Origin: Silene latifolia
Taxonomy: Eukaryota; Streptophyta; Magnoliopsida; Caryophyllales; Caryophyllaceae
Direction: 5' to 3'
NCBI RefSeq assembly: GCF_048544455.1
Contig: NC_133534.1
Span: forward strand, 120,738,269 to 120,802,268
DNA length: 64,000 nt
Shown here: in pieces, positions 35,446 to 47,622 of the stretch
Layout: each line of letters opens with the position of its first letter
Numbering within the stretch: the stretch's first letter is position 1
Notes under the pieces: model-generated
Database searches by the model: none
What the model saw: the letters and a program-made list of their open reading frames with translations, nothing else
Told to the model about the DNA's origin: nothing
Made by a program: the position numbers and the translations under genes

Positions 35446-38317
35446 AATTGCCCCCTCGGGACCTTGTCACGTGCACCTCTTGGTGTCTTGACGTGGCGAG
35501 GTCTCGATACATTTCGCTTTGACTTGGAAGTCGGTGATGAGCATCCTAACTTGTAGTGAAGGCAGCTCCCCTTGATTTGACTTGACTTGGAAATAGATAG
35601 TTAACACCCTTACTTGTCGCAAGAATGATCCTTTTTTTTTGTCACCCTGTCATTATCTGACTTGGCGGGTGAATTATGCTTGACGTGGAAGTCGAGGTAT
35701 ACCCAAACTTGTCGTAAAGGTAATTTTTTTTTCCTTTTGACGTCACCCTGTCATTATCTGACTTGGCAGATGACCAGTTATGGAGAGCTCCTTTGAATTT
35801 TTTTTCTTTACTTGGAAGTCGATGACACCTCAACTTGTCGTAGAGGTAGCCCATTTGTTCTCTTGTAATGTCACCCTATCATTATATGACTTGGCGGATG
35901 AATTGTTTGTATGACTTGGAAGTCAACGGGAACCCAAAACTTGTTGTATAGTTGACCCGTCATTTTAATGTATCCAGCCTAAAATAGCAATTATAGGCCC
36001 AAAATTAATCTTCTAGTCAACCAATATACTTCGAAGTCCACGCGAACTGCACTGTATTTAGGAAACATGAATCAAGTGCGGGTTTCCTTATTTCCTTCTT
36101 TTTGCCTTATCAATAAAATTCCATATTTTGCAGTAGGGTTAAGATTCAAATACGATCCCGAAAGCTATATAAGAAAGTTACACCATCTTAATTCCTTTTC
36201 TATTCAAAGACCTTATCAAACAACCATTCTTCAGCCTAAGAAGAGACGCCACCCCCATCATGTTTTTTTCGATTTGAGATTAATCATCGTAACGGAAGAC
36301 ATGTATCCTTCGTGATGTTTTTTTGTCTTTTGGCAGAGTGGAACTCGAATCTGGGCTGTCGAGACTTGTGACAGTCCTGACAGGAACAATACGGGTACGT
36401 ATGTTCATCTCCTTATTTCGTTAATTTGACTTTGTTTTTGTTGTCTCGAACTCTTTCTGATTGCTTGTGCGTTGGTGGCCCTTTTGTACCTACGCACATA
36501 CATCCCCCTATAACTAGCCATAAGGAAAAAAAAAAGAACTTGCTTTATAAACTGAGATAAGAGTATGATTTGACTTGGATACTCGTACTCTGGCTAAGAA
36601 TTCCTTTGCTCTATTTCAATTGAACTTTTAGAATGGCGCTCGTATGCTTTCGTTTGTCCTTTTTTCTTTCGGCCCCTGTTTTCGTGAAAAACAGAGTGCG
36701 TGGACAGCCCCTGTTGTCGACCAATTTTACATCATGGAGAATGATCTCTGATACTAAAGCTTCCCATATTCACAAAATTTGCAGTCCCACGATTCCGAAA
36801 AATCGAATAGCTCGGATTTTCGTTATCGTTTGATCCCCCAACGACCTCAGCAAAGACCGTCTCAAACAATCACCCCCTTTTTTTTTGTGCGTCATGTAGC
36901 TTTAGTTTGCCATGTATGTGCATAATTTTACAACATATTGACGATACTTTCGATCGAATTCAATTCCTTAACGCGGATAACTATTTCTTCTGAGTTTTCA
37001 ACTTTTGCGACGATCCGAACTAAAGAGCCGCTGAGGTATGTTCATCTCGTTCTTCCCATCTTTTAATTCGTCAACATGTTCTTGTCATCTCACAGCCTTA
37101 CTCCATGATGATTTGTTTTGTTTCCTCTTATTAGCCTCGATGGCTGCATGGCTTGCGTTTTGTATATCATCGACCCGATTTGGCATAAAGCTTCATGTGT
37201 AAATTCGATTTGCTCTCTTTTTGACATACTTTCTTGTCAACTTCGCCTTGTTTATATGACCAAAAGATGAAACCTTGCCGTAGTTTAAAATCTTAGCTTG
37301 ATATCGATATACCTCATGCTCTTACTTCCAAAGCTTTTTTTTTATATGTTCAACGGTCTTGCAAGTAAGAATTATGGGTGATGATGAAATTTTTTTTTTT
37401 AATCTCTTGTTGCTTTGGAACTCAGAGATGCAAAGATACTAACTTCCTCTATCTTCATTGTCATGTAAAAAGAAATTAACAACTTCATTCACAACCTAAG
37501 ATAAGAAGAAGTCTTTGACCTTTATTTAATTTTGTTGTTGTACTCTTTGCTCATTGCGTCTGTGTGGTGATCAAATTCATGAATTCCATTATATATGCTT
37601 GACAAATACCTGTGGTAATTTTTACAGGAACATGACTGATTTGAATAACAACTATAATGACGATGTCCCCTTCTTTTTTTTGTTTACACAGCCAAGTATA
37701 TATTCTCGAGCTTGAAAATTTCTTTAAATCTCTTCAATTCTCCATTTTATTCCATGGTTTTCTTGCTTTCTTGCTCATAGGGCAATTGATCTTAGCTTGT
37801 TAATTTCTAGCCTTTACCATTTCTTAACTGGTTTCACTCGGCGCTTGTTCAGGATGACGAGGTTGATTTATGCCGATGAGGCAGAAGGGCTCTTGTCGGT
37901 GACCGGTTATCCTCTATAAAATAGTGCTCAGCGAAGGTTTGCTGTTATCGGAAAGCTGTGAGGCCTTCCCTTTTTTTGTATTACGCTTGCAGGAGTGAGA
38001 ACTTTGGTGCTGCTTGGTCTAATGGTTAAAGCCACACTCTCCGGTGGTACCGCCATCTAAATATGTATTTTTATTAATAGCGTACCCTCAACTTGTGATT
38101 GTATGGTATCTGTATACTCATGCCTCGTCTTTTCTCGTATATTTGTTTGTTGGAAGCATTGTGTGCAGGTTCATGTTCCGTCTTTTTTGATCAAGCAATT
38201 TCAATCTATCAATATTTCCTGCAAGACCATCGTATTTGTTCACGCACTACAATCTTATTTATCCACTACGGAAGATTTATTACTTCAGACAATATTCCAG
38301 CCTCCAGTCGAGTTGTC

Positions 38318-38535
38318 AAGGTGAACCCATTTTGGGTCATCGCAACAGAGTGAAGACTAATTACCTGTCAGGGTGAACCCATTTTGGGTCATCGCGACAG
38401 GTTGTGTCAGGGTGAACCCATTCGGGTCATCGCGACACAGTTTTGAAGACTTATTGCTTGTTAGGGTGAACCCATTTTTGGGTCATCGCGACAGGTTATG
38501 TCAGGGTGAACCCATTCGGGTCATCGCGATACAGT
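38318..38535. repeat. Short tandem repeats GGGTGAACCCATT...GGGTCATCGCGACA
   Basis: Five copies of alternating length (roughly 39 and 53 bases). Each has a small palindrome ACCCA(N)TGGGT. Located in the 3' non-coding region of the Tat element. Confidence 0.85.
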
Positions 38536-39220
38536 TTTGAAGACTCATGCAATGAACCTCTTTATGAAGACTATTATTTCATTACCCTCTCCCCTTGAGA
38601 CATGCCGGATGAATACACTTCTTGATTTGATGTCTCTCCGACTTGTAAAAGATTTCCACGTATTCTTTATTTTTACTTGTATTTGTACTTTTTGTTTGTA
38701 GGGATGCAACTCGCAATGGACCTGACTCGTCGACTCCAAGAGAGTACGAGTCACTCCTGAATGGGTCATCTTGGGTTCCCTTTGGAGTTACCCTGCAATG
38801 AACTCGCTCGTCGATTGTAAGGAAGTTCCAAGCCTTTATGTGTTAGATTACTACATCATTTCATCACCTGTATGCGATGTGTCCCTCTTTTTTAAAGATC
38901 TATCCAAGGCTAACCGTGAAGCAAATAGTGTAAAGACCCAGCTCAAGCGGAACTCATCATCGATTAACATGGCCTTGCTTTTACAACCTTGGTTGATGAT
39001 TGACTGTAATTTTAGCCGTACACAATTTAAACTCTTGCGGGCCAGGAGTAATTATTTTGTTAGTTTTTGTTTTTTGGTGTGGCTGCACTTGAACAAAGTG
39101 TTTGCTCAAACTGCCTACGTACTTGCAAAGCTACCAAGATGACAACTTGCAAGATCAAGCCAACGTAGTTCAAGAGGGAAGAAAGGAGTATATATATATA
39201 TATTTTTTTTTTTTTTTTGG

Positions 39221-39249
<29 letters not shown>

Positions 39250-39251
<2 letters not shown>

Positions 39252-39360
39252 GTATACAGTTTAACCTCTTGCTTAGGAGCTTGGACTTGCAGTTTACGCT
39301 CTTGCTTAGGAGCCTGGACTTGCAGTTTACGCTCTTGCTTAGGAGCCTTCACTGTTGGGA
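39250..39360 (-). repeat. 33-base tandem repeat encoding APKQERKLQVQ
   Basis: Three in-phase copies of a 33-base unit at about 39262-39352. On the minus strand they read as an 11-residue repeat in an open frame that begins right after the integrase stop. No link to the pol frame is shown; it may be a degenerate C-terminal extension or chance. Confidence 0.6.
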
Positions 39361-39361
39361 T

Positions 39362-39894
39362 TTAAGAATAGTAACGCTTCAAAAACTTCCCATTGATTGG
39401 GCCTACTCGAACGCCATCTTCATCCACGATTTTGTAAGCACCATTTGTATAGACCTCCTGTACCACGTATGGACCATCCCACTTAGAGGTGAACTTGCCA
39501 ACTGGCTTGTGAGAGGTGATGATTGGTCTTAAATCTTGCCCGGGACGAGGTCTCCTACTTGGAAAGAACGAGGGCGCACCTTTTTGTTGAATGCGCGTGA
39601 CAACCTTGCTTGATAGCACTGGAGCTTTTGTTGAGCCTCTAATCTCTTTTCATCGAGAGCTTCCAACTCTGCTAATCGCAATTTGTCATTCTCATCATCT
39701 GTGAGTCCCTCCTGAATAGCAATGCGTAAGGAAGGGATCTGCAACTCCAAAGGCAACACGGCCTCCACTCCATACACCAACGCGTACGGGGTTGCTTGAG
39801 TAGGTGTTTTGTATGTGGTACGATATGCCCACAACGCCTCACCAATTCTTTCATGCCAATCTCGCTTTGACTTTGCTACTACTTTTCTCAACAA
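39362..39894 (-). pseudogene. pol: Integrase C-terminal part (Tat element), shifted frame
   Basis: Continuation of the integrase after a frame break at 39888-39894: the end of the catalytic core (LRKVVAKSKRDWHERIGEALWAYRTTYKTPTQATPYALVYG) and a C-terminal segment ending KRYYS at 39362. A TAG-type break near 39535 separates the last 60 residues (KWDGPYVVQEV motif). It belongs to the upstream pol frame. Confidence 0.85.
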
Positions 39895-42659
39895 ATTGCA
39901 AAGAGTTTTATTAAAGGCTTGACCAAACCATTTTGAGAGGCATTGTACATGGATGACTTGTATTGTTTGAACTTGAATTTTTCTCCCAGACTTGTCATCA
40001 AATGGTTGAAAAATTGTTTCCCATTGTCAGTTGTGATACGTTGAGGTACACCATATCTGTAGATGATTTGGGTTCTAATGAAGTCCACAACATTTTCTTT
40101 CTTCACTTCCCGTAGTGTGATGGCTTCTGCCCATTTTGAGAAGTAGTCAGTGGCAGCGAGTATATACTCGTGTCCATTTGAGGCCTTTGGAGTAAGAGGT
40201 CCCACAACATCAAGTCCCCAAGCTTCAAAGGGCCATGAAGAAACAGTAGGATGCAACGGCTCCGGCGGTTGGTGTATGAAGTTTGCGTAGAACTGACAGG
40301 GTTCACATTTTTTTGCAAAGTCCATACAATCTTGCACCATGGTTGGCCAGTAATACCCCATTCTCTTTACACGATCATGAAGTTTAGGCCCAGATTGATG
40401 AGCACCACAAATGCCAGAATGAGCTTCATGCATTGCTTCAGTAGCTTCGTCCTTGCTTAGACATCTCAACCATTGGCCTGAGAAAGAACGTCTGTAGAGT
40501 GTCCCTTTATAGCGAATGAACTTTGGAGCACGTCGACGTATTTCTACCTTGTGTCTGGGATCATCGGGTAGTTTTTGGTGGTCCAAAAAATCAATGATAG
40601 GTTGACGCCAGTCATCTTCATCAACTGTGTAGACGCATATCATGTTGGTTGTGTCTACATTTTCTTCTCCTTCAAGAGATGATACTACCCAACGATTGCA
40701 GATTGGAACTTTCATAGACTCTTCTGCCCCCAGTGCCAAAGTGGCTGCAAGATTAGCAAGCGCGTCAGCCAACGTATTGGTACTCCTTGGTACATGACCA
40801 ACATGGATGTCCTCAAGTTGATTCAACAGTTGTAATGCCCGTTGATGGTAGGGAATCAAGTCTTCCTTTTTTACTTCATATTCACCAAGGACTTGGTTGA
40901 CCACCAGCTTTGAGTCGCCGTAGATGTCCATATCTCTAACACCTATTTCGATCGCCATTTGGAGGCCGAGTATGAGAGCTTGGTATTCTGCCATATTATT
41001 CGTGCACAACTGAGTAAGTGTAAATGCATATGGCATGATATGATTTTGTGGAGTTACAAACACAACTCCAGCTCCAGCTCCATCTTGCCTTGCAGCACCA
41101 TCAAAGTACATCTGCCATGGGGGTAGAACGTCCACGTAGAAAATTTCTTCTCCCGGGAGGTCATCTGAAATTTCCCACTCTGCTGGCCTTTGGATGATCA
41201 GCAAAAAAGTCGGCGATAGCTTGACCTTTCTGACCTTTTGAGGCACGAACACCAAGTCATACTGCTTAAGCAACATTGCCCATTTCGCAAGTCTTCCAGA
41301 CAAGACTGGTCTTGAGAGTATGTACTTGATTGGATCAGCTTTTGATACCACATGTATGGTATGCGCCTGCATGTAGTGCCTCAACTTCTGGATGGCGAAC
41401 ACCAAAGCAAGACATATCTTCTCTATGGGCGCGTAATTCAACTCAGCTCCAACCAAGGTACGACTCAAGTAGTAGAGTGCTCTCTCCTTGCGGTCTTCAA
41501 TTTCTTGAGCGCACATTGCCCCCAGTGAGCGTTCTTGTCTTTGCAATGTAGAGGACAAGTGGCCTTCCTGGAATCGGTGCCCCAAAGATCTTTGGCGCGC
41601 GGCCAAGTACTTCTTGATGCTATCAAAAGCATTTTTGCATTTTTCATCCCATTGAAATGGAGCATCCTTTTTCATGAGATGGCTGAACGGCTGGCAACGC
41701 CCGGCTAAGTTAGAGATGAACCTTCGGATGTATGCCAAACGTCCTTGCAATCCGCGCAATTCTTTTAATGTCTTTGGTTCCGGCATTTCGTTGATAGCTT
41801 TGATTTTTGTTTGGTCAATTTCAATGCCTCTGTGCCTGACCACAAACCCCAAGAACTTCCCAGATGTGACGCCAAATGCACACTTGAGTGGATTCATCTT
41901 GAGTTGACACTTTCTAAGTCTTTCAAAGACGGTTCGAAGGTCCTTGATATGGTCTTCTCTTTTCTTTGATTTGACCACCACGTCATCAACATAACACTCT
42001 ATTGTTTTATGCAGCATGTCATCGAAAATCTTTTTCATTGCGCATTGATACGTAGCGCCGGCATTCTTTAATCCAAACGGCATGACTGTGTAGCAGAAGA
42101 TCCCTTTTGGGGTTCGAAAACCTGTTGCTTCTTGGTCTTCGGGTGCCATATGTATTTGATTGTAACCAGCAGTACAATCCATGAATGAGAGGGCTTCATG
42201 ACCAGTGGTTGCGTCAATCATCAACTCTGTAACTGGCAAAGGGAAGTCATCCTTTGGGCATGCATCATTAAGGTCTCTGAAGTCGACACATATGCGCAGT
42301 TGTCCATTCTTCTTTCTGACTGGGACTATGTTTGCTATCCAGGTAGAATATTTGACTTCTCGAATGAAACCTGCTTCAATGAGTTTATTGACTTCCCTTT
42401 CAATTTCAGGTACAAGCTCCGGCCTGAAACGACGTTGAGGTTGCTTTTTGGGAGTGGTGCCTTTCTTGATTGCTAGACGATGAACTGCAATTTTTGGGCT
42501 TAGTCCAGGCATCTCTTTATAGCTCCAAGCGAAGACATCTTTGTACTCGACCAACAACTTGTAGTACTCCTCTTCTTCTTCCTTAGTCAGCAAAGCACTG
42601 ACATAAATGGGGCGAGGATCTTCAGTAGTTCCCAAATTGAGTTCCTTGAGTTCATCCAC
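39888..42659 (-). pseudogene. pol: Pol: reverse transcriptase, RNase H, second RNase H, integrase (Tat lineage)
   Basis: A 923-codon open frame. Reverse transcriptase covers about residues 90-300, with DFRDLN, FMDCTAGYNQI, MPFGLKNAGATYQ and the active-site YVDDVVV. A gypsy RNase H follows (about 350-470), then a second, archaeal-type RNase H (about 515-645; MYFDGAARQDGAGAGVVF, NMAEYQALILGL, YGDSKLVVNQV, RSTNTLADALANLA). The integrase has an HHCC-type region (about 740-785) and a DDE core with the first two Asp (WGLDVVGPL, TTDNGKQF). A one-base loss near 39905-39915 removes the codon for the catalytic Glu and ends the frame early. Near 41548-41605 about 20 residues are read out of frame between two compensating shifts. 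Confidence 0.93.
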
Positions 42660-43264
42660 AGTCGATTGCCCCCCGTCTTCAAGTGTTTCAGGGGCCTCAT
42701 CGGCCTCAACTTCTTCATTCTCGTCAGGTATCTCTTCTACTATGATATGATATGACGACGTTGTAACTTCTAAATCTCTTGGCTTCTTTACATCAGAGGG
42801 ACGTGAAGAGGCAGGAATAGGCTCAACATTTTTGACCGGCTGTGAGAACTAGTACGCGCCTCCTTGCTTTGAGTGGCTCATCTTTGGATGATATCCACTA
42901 CTTGCATACGCTTCATGCGAGATGGTATTGCGCTTCTCAAATCATCGCTTACTCTTACTTCTTCTTCATTTTGTGTTGCAAAAGTTGAGAGAGGACGACC
43001 CTCACCACTATTCTTCTTGGGAGTCCCTAGTCGACTGAAGACTGTTTTTGATGGACCGCCCAAGCGTTCATGTATTGCGCCCTTCTTGTTTATGCGCAAC
43101 AAGGGTGTTGACACTTTGACTTTACTTTCTCCTTGATTGCCAAGCCTAGAAAATACAGAAATGTGTTTGGTTGAAGCACTTGGTCTCCCTAACCTTGTAA
43201 ATATAGAAGGACGACACTTCTCTGTAGGTGGACTTATTCGATCGAAGACTGAAGATGGATGCAT
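42660..43264 (-). pseudogene. Linker between protease and reverse transcriptase with RLG repeats
   Basis: The frame 42878-43264 contains five short (V/I)(F/H)(S/D/T/E)RLG or similar motifs (SVFDRIS, IFTRLG, VFSRLG, IHERLG, VFSRLG). It overlaps the protease frame by 31 bases in another phase, so at least one shift separates them. The rest up to the pol ATG is acidic linker. Confidence 0.6.
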
Positions 43265-44547
43265 CTTTTCCTCTCCTTCTTCGTTTTCTTCGACCTCTTC
43301 TCGTGATATCTTTGAGAAGATGCAGTAGCCCCTTTTCTACGAGCACCAATCTTCACAGGCGCAGGAGACTCATATCCGAGCCCGGCCCTGGTCACCATGA
43401 AGCTCCCATCTTGCTTGAATACTTCATGTTGCGCTTTGTTAAGACCGTACGGCTCAACTTCTATAACTTTGCCGAGAGGAGTCGGATTTGTAAAGTTATA
43501 TCCAGCCTTCGCGAGTAGCTTGTAAGCATTGGAATCAAATATCCCCTTATTTTCCTCACTTGATGATTGACTGGATGAACAGACGAAACCATTCGGAGGA
43601 GGTCTCACAATCTTCATTTGAGCTGAACTTGGTAGAGGTGTAACGACTTTGGCCACCCATTCCTGCTTGAACACCAGACTTGATTTTTTATCCTTAGGCT
43701 CTATCTTTGGTGTTAGACACTCTGCAAAAGGACTCTCTCCATCTTTGCGGCGAGATTTTGGGATGTATCGTAATACTGGTGGTGTAGTTTTCTGCGGCGT
43801 CTCTTGTTTCTTGGGTGATGCAACAGGAGTATCTGTTTTGCTGGCCTTGTCTACATCTTTCTTAACATCATTTTCTTTAGTAGGACTTGCAGCTTCATCC
43901 TCTTTGATGATGTTCTTTTCCCGCTTACCTCCTTTTCCTGTTGAAGAGATGGTGGTTGGCATGAACTCACTGGAAGTACCATTCTCTTCAAAGAATTTTG
44001 CATCAGCGAAGAAAGAGTCGACCTTAGAGAAGGGTTTGGCGTCTCCGTCTATTTTCCTTTCGCCACCACGATAATATTTCAAGCATTGATGGAGGGTTGA
44101 GGCGACAACTCCGTTTTCGTGCTTCCAAGGTCGTCCCAGCAATAGTTTGAACGATGTCTTGCCATCCATGACATGGAACAATGTGTCGGAAGAAAGATCA
44201 CCCATGGTAAGGTTCACACGGATCATGCCAACCGCACGCTCCCCATTCAAGTTGAAACCATGAATCATTGTTCGACTACTCGAGAGTTCATCCATTGTGA
44301 TCCCTAATTCATTCATGGTGGATTTTGGCATGAGATTGACTCCTGAGCCTCCATCTATTAAGATGCGCTTGACCTTTTGCCCCCGGATGTACCCCGACAC
44401 ATAAAGTGGCCTGTTGTGAGGCTTGGATCCAAGAAGTAAATCCTCATCTGAGAAACTCAAAGCCGCATTGCGGGAGACACATCCAGTTGATTGCTCGGGA
44501 GGCTCGCATTTTCCTTCATCTTGCTCGCGTACAATTCGGCTTCTCAA
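43234..44547 (-). pseudogene. pro: Aspartic protease region of Tat element
   Basis: A 437-codon open frame. Residues about 50-150 form a retropepsin-like domain with the active-site type LIDGGSGVNLMP and the later hydrophobic-hydrophobic-G motif (FKLLLGRPW). The DGGS form is common in Tat elements. A long Lys/Glu/Pro-rich linker follows. It overlaps the gag frame upstream by about 30 bases in another phase. It would cleave the polyprotein. Confidence 0.88.
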
Positions 44548-46877
44548 GTCCTTGAATTATCGCCTTACGCTTATCTTTAGGTAGATGAAAGATTTGTTTC
44601 CACCCCATGTTTGTAGGAAGGGCATCGAGAGCAGCCACTATTTCGTTCTCTTTTTCAGAATGAGACTGTTGTGGTGATACCGCATCGTCTAGGCCCCTTT
44701 CCTCATTCTTCTTTTCATCGTCGCCACCTTGATGGCCGAGATGGTGCACGCAGATAACCTTGTTCATGAAATCTCGCGGGAAGAATTCTTCTAAGGTGAC
44801 GGGACTTGGTGGTTCTTGTTCCAGCAAATCAATTGGCAAGACATGTGGTTTGACAACTATTTTGGACTTTTTCTTTCCCTTCGTCTTGCGAGGTTTCGTC
44901 TTCTTTGATTGTTTTCTTCGACGGTGAACAGGTTGCGGTTGCCGCCTTGTTTGTTTCTTTGACTTCTTGCGCGTAACCAAAGTCCAACCCTCATCGTCAT
45001 CTTCATGCTTCTTTTCCTCGTTCTTATCCTGAGGAGGTGGTATTTCTTCCAATGACGTTGGAGGTAGTGACGACAATGACCCTTGGATCTGTAATGCCAC
45101 AGGCTCAAAACTCCCGAACTGCAACATATACACACATTGTCCTTGTTATATAATTGGCTCGTCAAGGTTGCTCCGGGACTACGTAGTTTGATTTGTGGTT
45201 CTTTGTGTCCTCCAAGTCAAGAATGATCTTCCCTTCCTTGGAGAGCGGCATGATCTTCTCCTTGAGTGTTATACACTTTTCAATAGGGTGACTCACCAGC
45301 CTATGATAACGACGATAATTAGGATCGTTTGTCTTGTTTGCTTGCTCGGGCGCTTGGACTCGGCAATTGTATAACCTTCTTTTCCAAGAGGTCATCAAGC
45401 ATTAGGACAAGTCGAATCTGGGAATGGATATTTCTTAGCCTCGCAACTCTTTCAATGTAGGCTTGTCTCGTTGGTAGTTGTAAGAGAATGACTCTTTCTT
45501 CTTTTCATACTTTGGCTTTGACGATATTTTCACAGGTGCCTTTGCTGGTTTCGACGACCATTGTTTCCTTTGTCGACGATTTGGAGTTCTTATCAGTTTT
45601 CTTGAACTCCTTCTTTTCACTTGGCACCTTAGAAGAACTTGGTCGAGCACTACCAGGTTCTTTGATTGTGATCTCCATGTCATGGGCGCGGGTAGCCAGG
45701 TCTTGGAAGCTCTTTGGCATGATCCCTTTCAGGATGTAAAGAATGTCCCATTTCATCCCGTTGACGCACATTTCAATCGGCCGACGCTTCACTTAAGCGA
45801 TCCTTGCATTCCAAACTCAAAGCGCACGCCACCTGTTGATGTAATCGACGACAGGCTCATCTTGCCATTGAGTTGTCTTTGTCAATTCGCTCATGCTGAC
45901 GACACGTCTGGTGCTGTAGAATCTGTTGAGGAATTCATCTTCCATGTGACCCCAGCTGTCAATTGACTCAGAGTCCAGATCTGTGTACCAGTCGAATGCG
46001 ATCCCTTTGAGCGAACGAACGAACTGCTTCACCAAACGATCACCTTCTGTTCAAAGCATTGTTGCATGTCTCGACGAAGTGGGCGATGTGTTGCTTTGGG
46101 TTCCCCTTCCCGTCGAATTGTTGAAATTTTGGAGGCCGATAGCCGATGGATGGCATGCGCAGATGTCAATCCTCTTAGTGTAAGGCTTGATGTAGCGTCC
46201 ACTACTTGTCGAGCTATCATCCAACTGACACTTGATCGTCTTGGCTATTAACTCCTGCAGACTTCTCTTCGGTGAAGTTCTTGATCTCATTCTTTGGCTT
46301 TTCCCTATCCTCGCCAACTTCTCTATCGCTATCATCATCCCTATCGGTGTCACCATGCTCGCTCTCGGCCTTCCTGTCACGGAGTGCCACCACCTCTTTT
46401 TGGAGCTCATCAATTTTTTTGTTCTTTTCTTCATTTTCCTTCATCATCTTCTCAAGGAGTTCATTCATTTTCTGCATTCGATCCTCAAGAGTATCACCAC
46501 TTATCACCATGACTGAAGCGACGCTAGGAGTTGATGTTTCTTTCTTCTTTGGCGACGCCTTGGATTTGCAGGGGGAAGCCTTTTTGTCAACCTTAACACT
46601 TCTAGTCTCCTCGCGTGAAGGAGAAGAGGCGGCCGGGAGCGCGCGTAGCAGCAGAGCGGCTATGGAGGCGACGAGAGAACTTGCGCGGCCTAGTTGGGAC
46701 GTGTGCGCAGAGCGTAGATTGGCGACAAAGCATTGACAGACCTTCTTCGCCATTCCTCTTGTGGAGATGCTAAACCGATCGCGAGCGAGGAGAGGTAGCA
46801 GCAATGGGGGTACCCTGCAGGATATCTGCGTAGGTCTTCTTGGATGAACTGGGGGAGATGCTTTGCTTAGTAGACAT
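44516..46877 (-). pseudogene. gag: Gag of Tat element, several frameshifts
   Basis: The ATG at 46877 (MSTKQSISPSSSKK) begins a gag spread over at least five open segments in different phases: 46217-46804 (coiled coil, RMQKMNELLEKMMKENEEKNKKIDELQKE), 45817-46035 (capsid core, FVRSLKGIAFDWYTDL, DEFLNRFYSTRR), 45505-45792, 45162-45398 (HRLVSHPIEKCITLKEKI, a typical gag C-terminal motif) and 44516-45133 (basic, Lys/Arg-rich). Order and motifs match a Ty3/gypsy gag, but the reading frame is lost repeatedly. Confidence 0.85.
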
Positions 46878-46937
46878 CTTCTTGTTTTGGTAGACTTGAA
46901 TAAAACAGCAGTAGAGATGAGAGGTAGAGATTTTCAC

Positions 46938-46953
46938 GTCGGGTTCACCAAAA
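46938..46953 (-). promoter_or_regulatory. Primer binding site of Tat element
   Basis: The minus strand reads TGGTGAACCCGACGTG two bases from the 5' LTR. The shape (TGG start, TGAACCCG) fits a tRNA 3' end. I do not assign the tRNA with confidence. Confidence 0.7.
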
Positions 46954-46955
46954 TT

Positions 46956-47617
46956 TGTAACAGCAAATTTTGTATAACGATAACTGAAATACAAAACAGG
47001 GAAACAATTAAATTTTATTAATAAATATCAAAAGTACGTGTACAATCTCTAATGTATCCCCGATTCTAATATGTCAGAAGGGGGTACGTGTACGGGGTAC
47101 ACGTGAGGGGTGCGCGTGTAGACAAATTTAATTGCTCTACGCGCGATGTAAATTTGATTTCCTGAGAGGGTCGCGATGACTTGAATCTCTCTTGAAGGTT
47201 TGAACTTGTGATTGAATCTTCAACGCAGGCGGCACGATTTGATGTGCTTGTTGACTGCTTGCAATGATTTTGACAGAGAGGATTTGTAGGAATTTGTACC
47301 TTGTTCTCTCCAGCTCCTTTGCAATTATGAATTTCCAACCCTTTGAATGAATGAGAAGAGCTCTATTTATAGAGTTTTCAAATCTTCTTGTTGGACTTTG
47401 ATGGTCACAGGCCCATTTGTAGGTTTATTAGCAACCTTGGCCCAAATTTGATTCTTTCTGAGTTTAATGATCCGAATAACTCCTTTTGTAATCCGAATCG
47501 GCCCATATTTCATTTAATCGGGACAAATTAATTAAATTAAGTTAAAATTTGGTATTAACTCAAAACAATTAATTCATTTTATTTATTCGGCACTTTAATA
47601 AATTTTCCGTGCCTACA
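46956..47617 (-). repeat. 5' LTR of Tat-lineage element
   Basis: Same length and ends as the LTR at 34784, with only a few differences (around 47055-47090 and one near 47387). TATA box near 47363-47372 (minus). Confidence 0.92.
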
Positions 47618-47622
47618 GCACC

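Larger units (their letters stand above)
35446..39361 (-). other. 3' non-coding region of Tat-lineage element with tandem repeats
   Basis: This lies between the integrase stop and the 3' LTR. The polypurine tract (CGAGGGGGCAATT on the minus strand) abuts the LTR at 35446. About five degenerate copies of a 100-125 base unit (ACTTGGAAGTCG ... ACTTGTCG ... TGTCACCCTGTCATTA) fill 35517-35940. Five copies of a GGGTGAACCCATT(TT)GGGTCATCGCGACA unit fill 38318-38535. Poly-T tracts lie at 39206-39250. Short ORFs here have no recognisable domain. Confidence 0.75.
34784..47617 (-). mobile_element. Tat-lineage Ty3/gypsy LTR retrotransposon, nested in solo LTR
   Basis: Two 662-base LTRs (34784-35445 and 46956-47617), nearly identical, are flanked by the 5-base duplication GCACC (34779-34783 and 47618-47622). 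Internally, on the minus strand, are a PBS, gag, protease, reverse transcriptase with two RNase H domains, integrase, and a 3.9 kb 3' non-coding region with tandem repeats. The second RNase H and long 3' region are typical of the Tat lineage (Ogre/Retand group). The coding region is broken by several frameshifts. Confidence 0.93.

Noticed and set aside
36067..36833. Short plus-strand frames in the Tat 3' region
   Set aside because: No domain, no context; in a region of tandem repeats and AT-rich non-coding DNA.
38010..38045. tRNA-like box A (TGGTCTAATGGTTAAAG)
   Set aside because: No matching box B and no cloverleaf could be drawn, so not called a tRNA or SINE.
39102..39365. Plus-strand frame with poly-Phe
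   Set aside because: Produced by the poly-T tract and the 33-base repeats; not a plausible protein.
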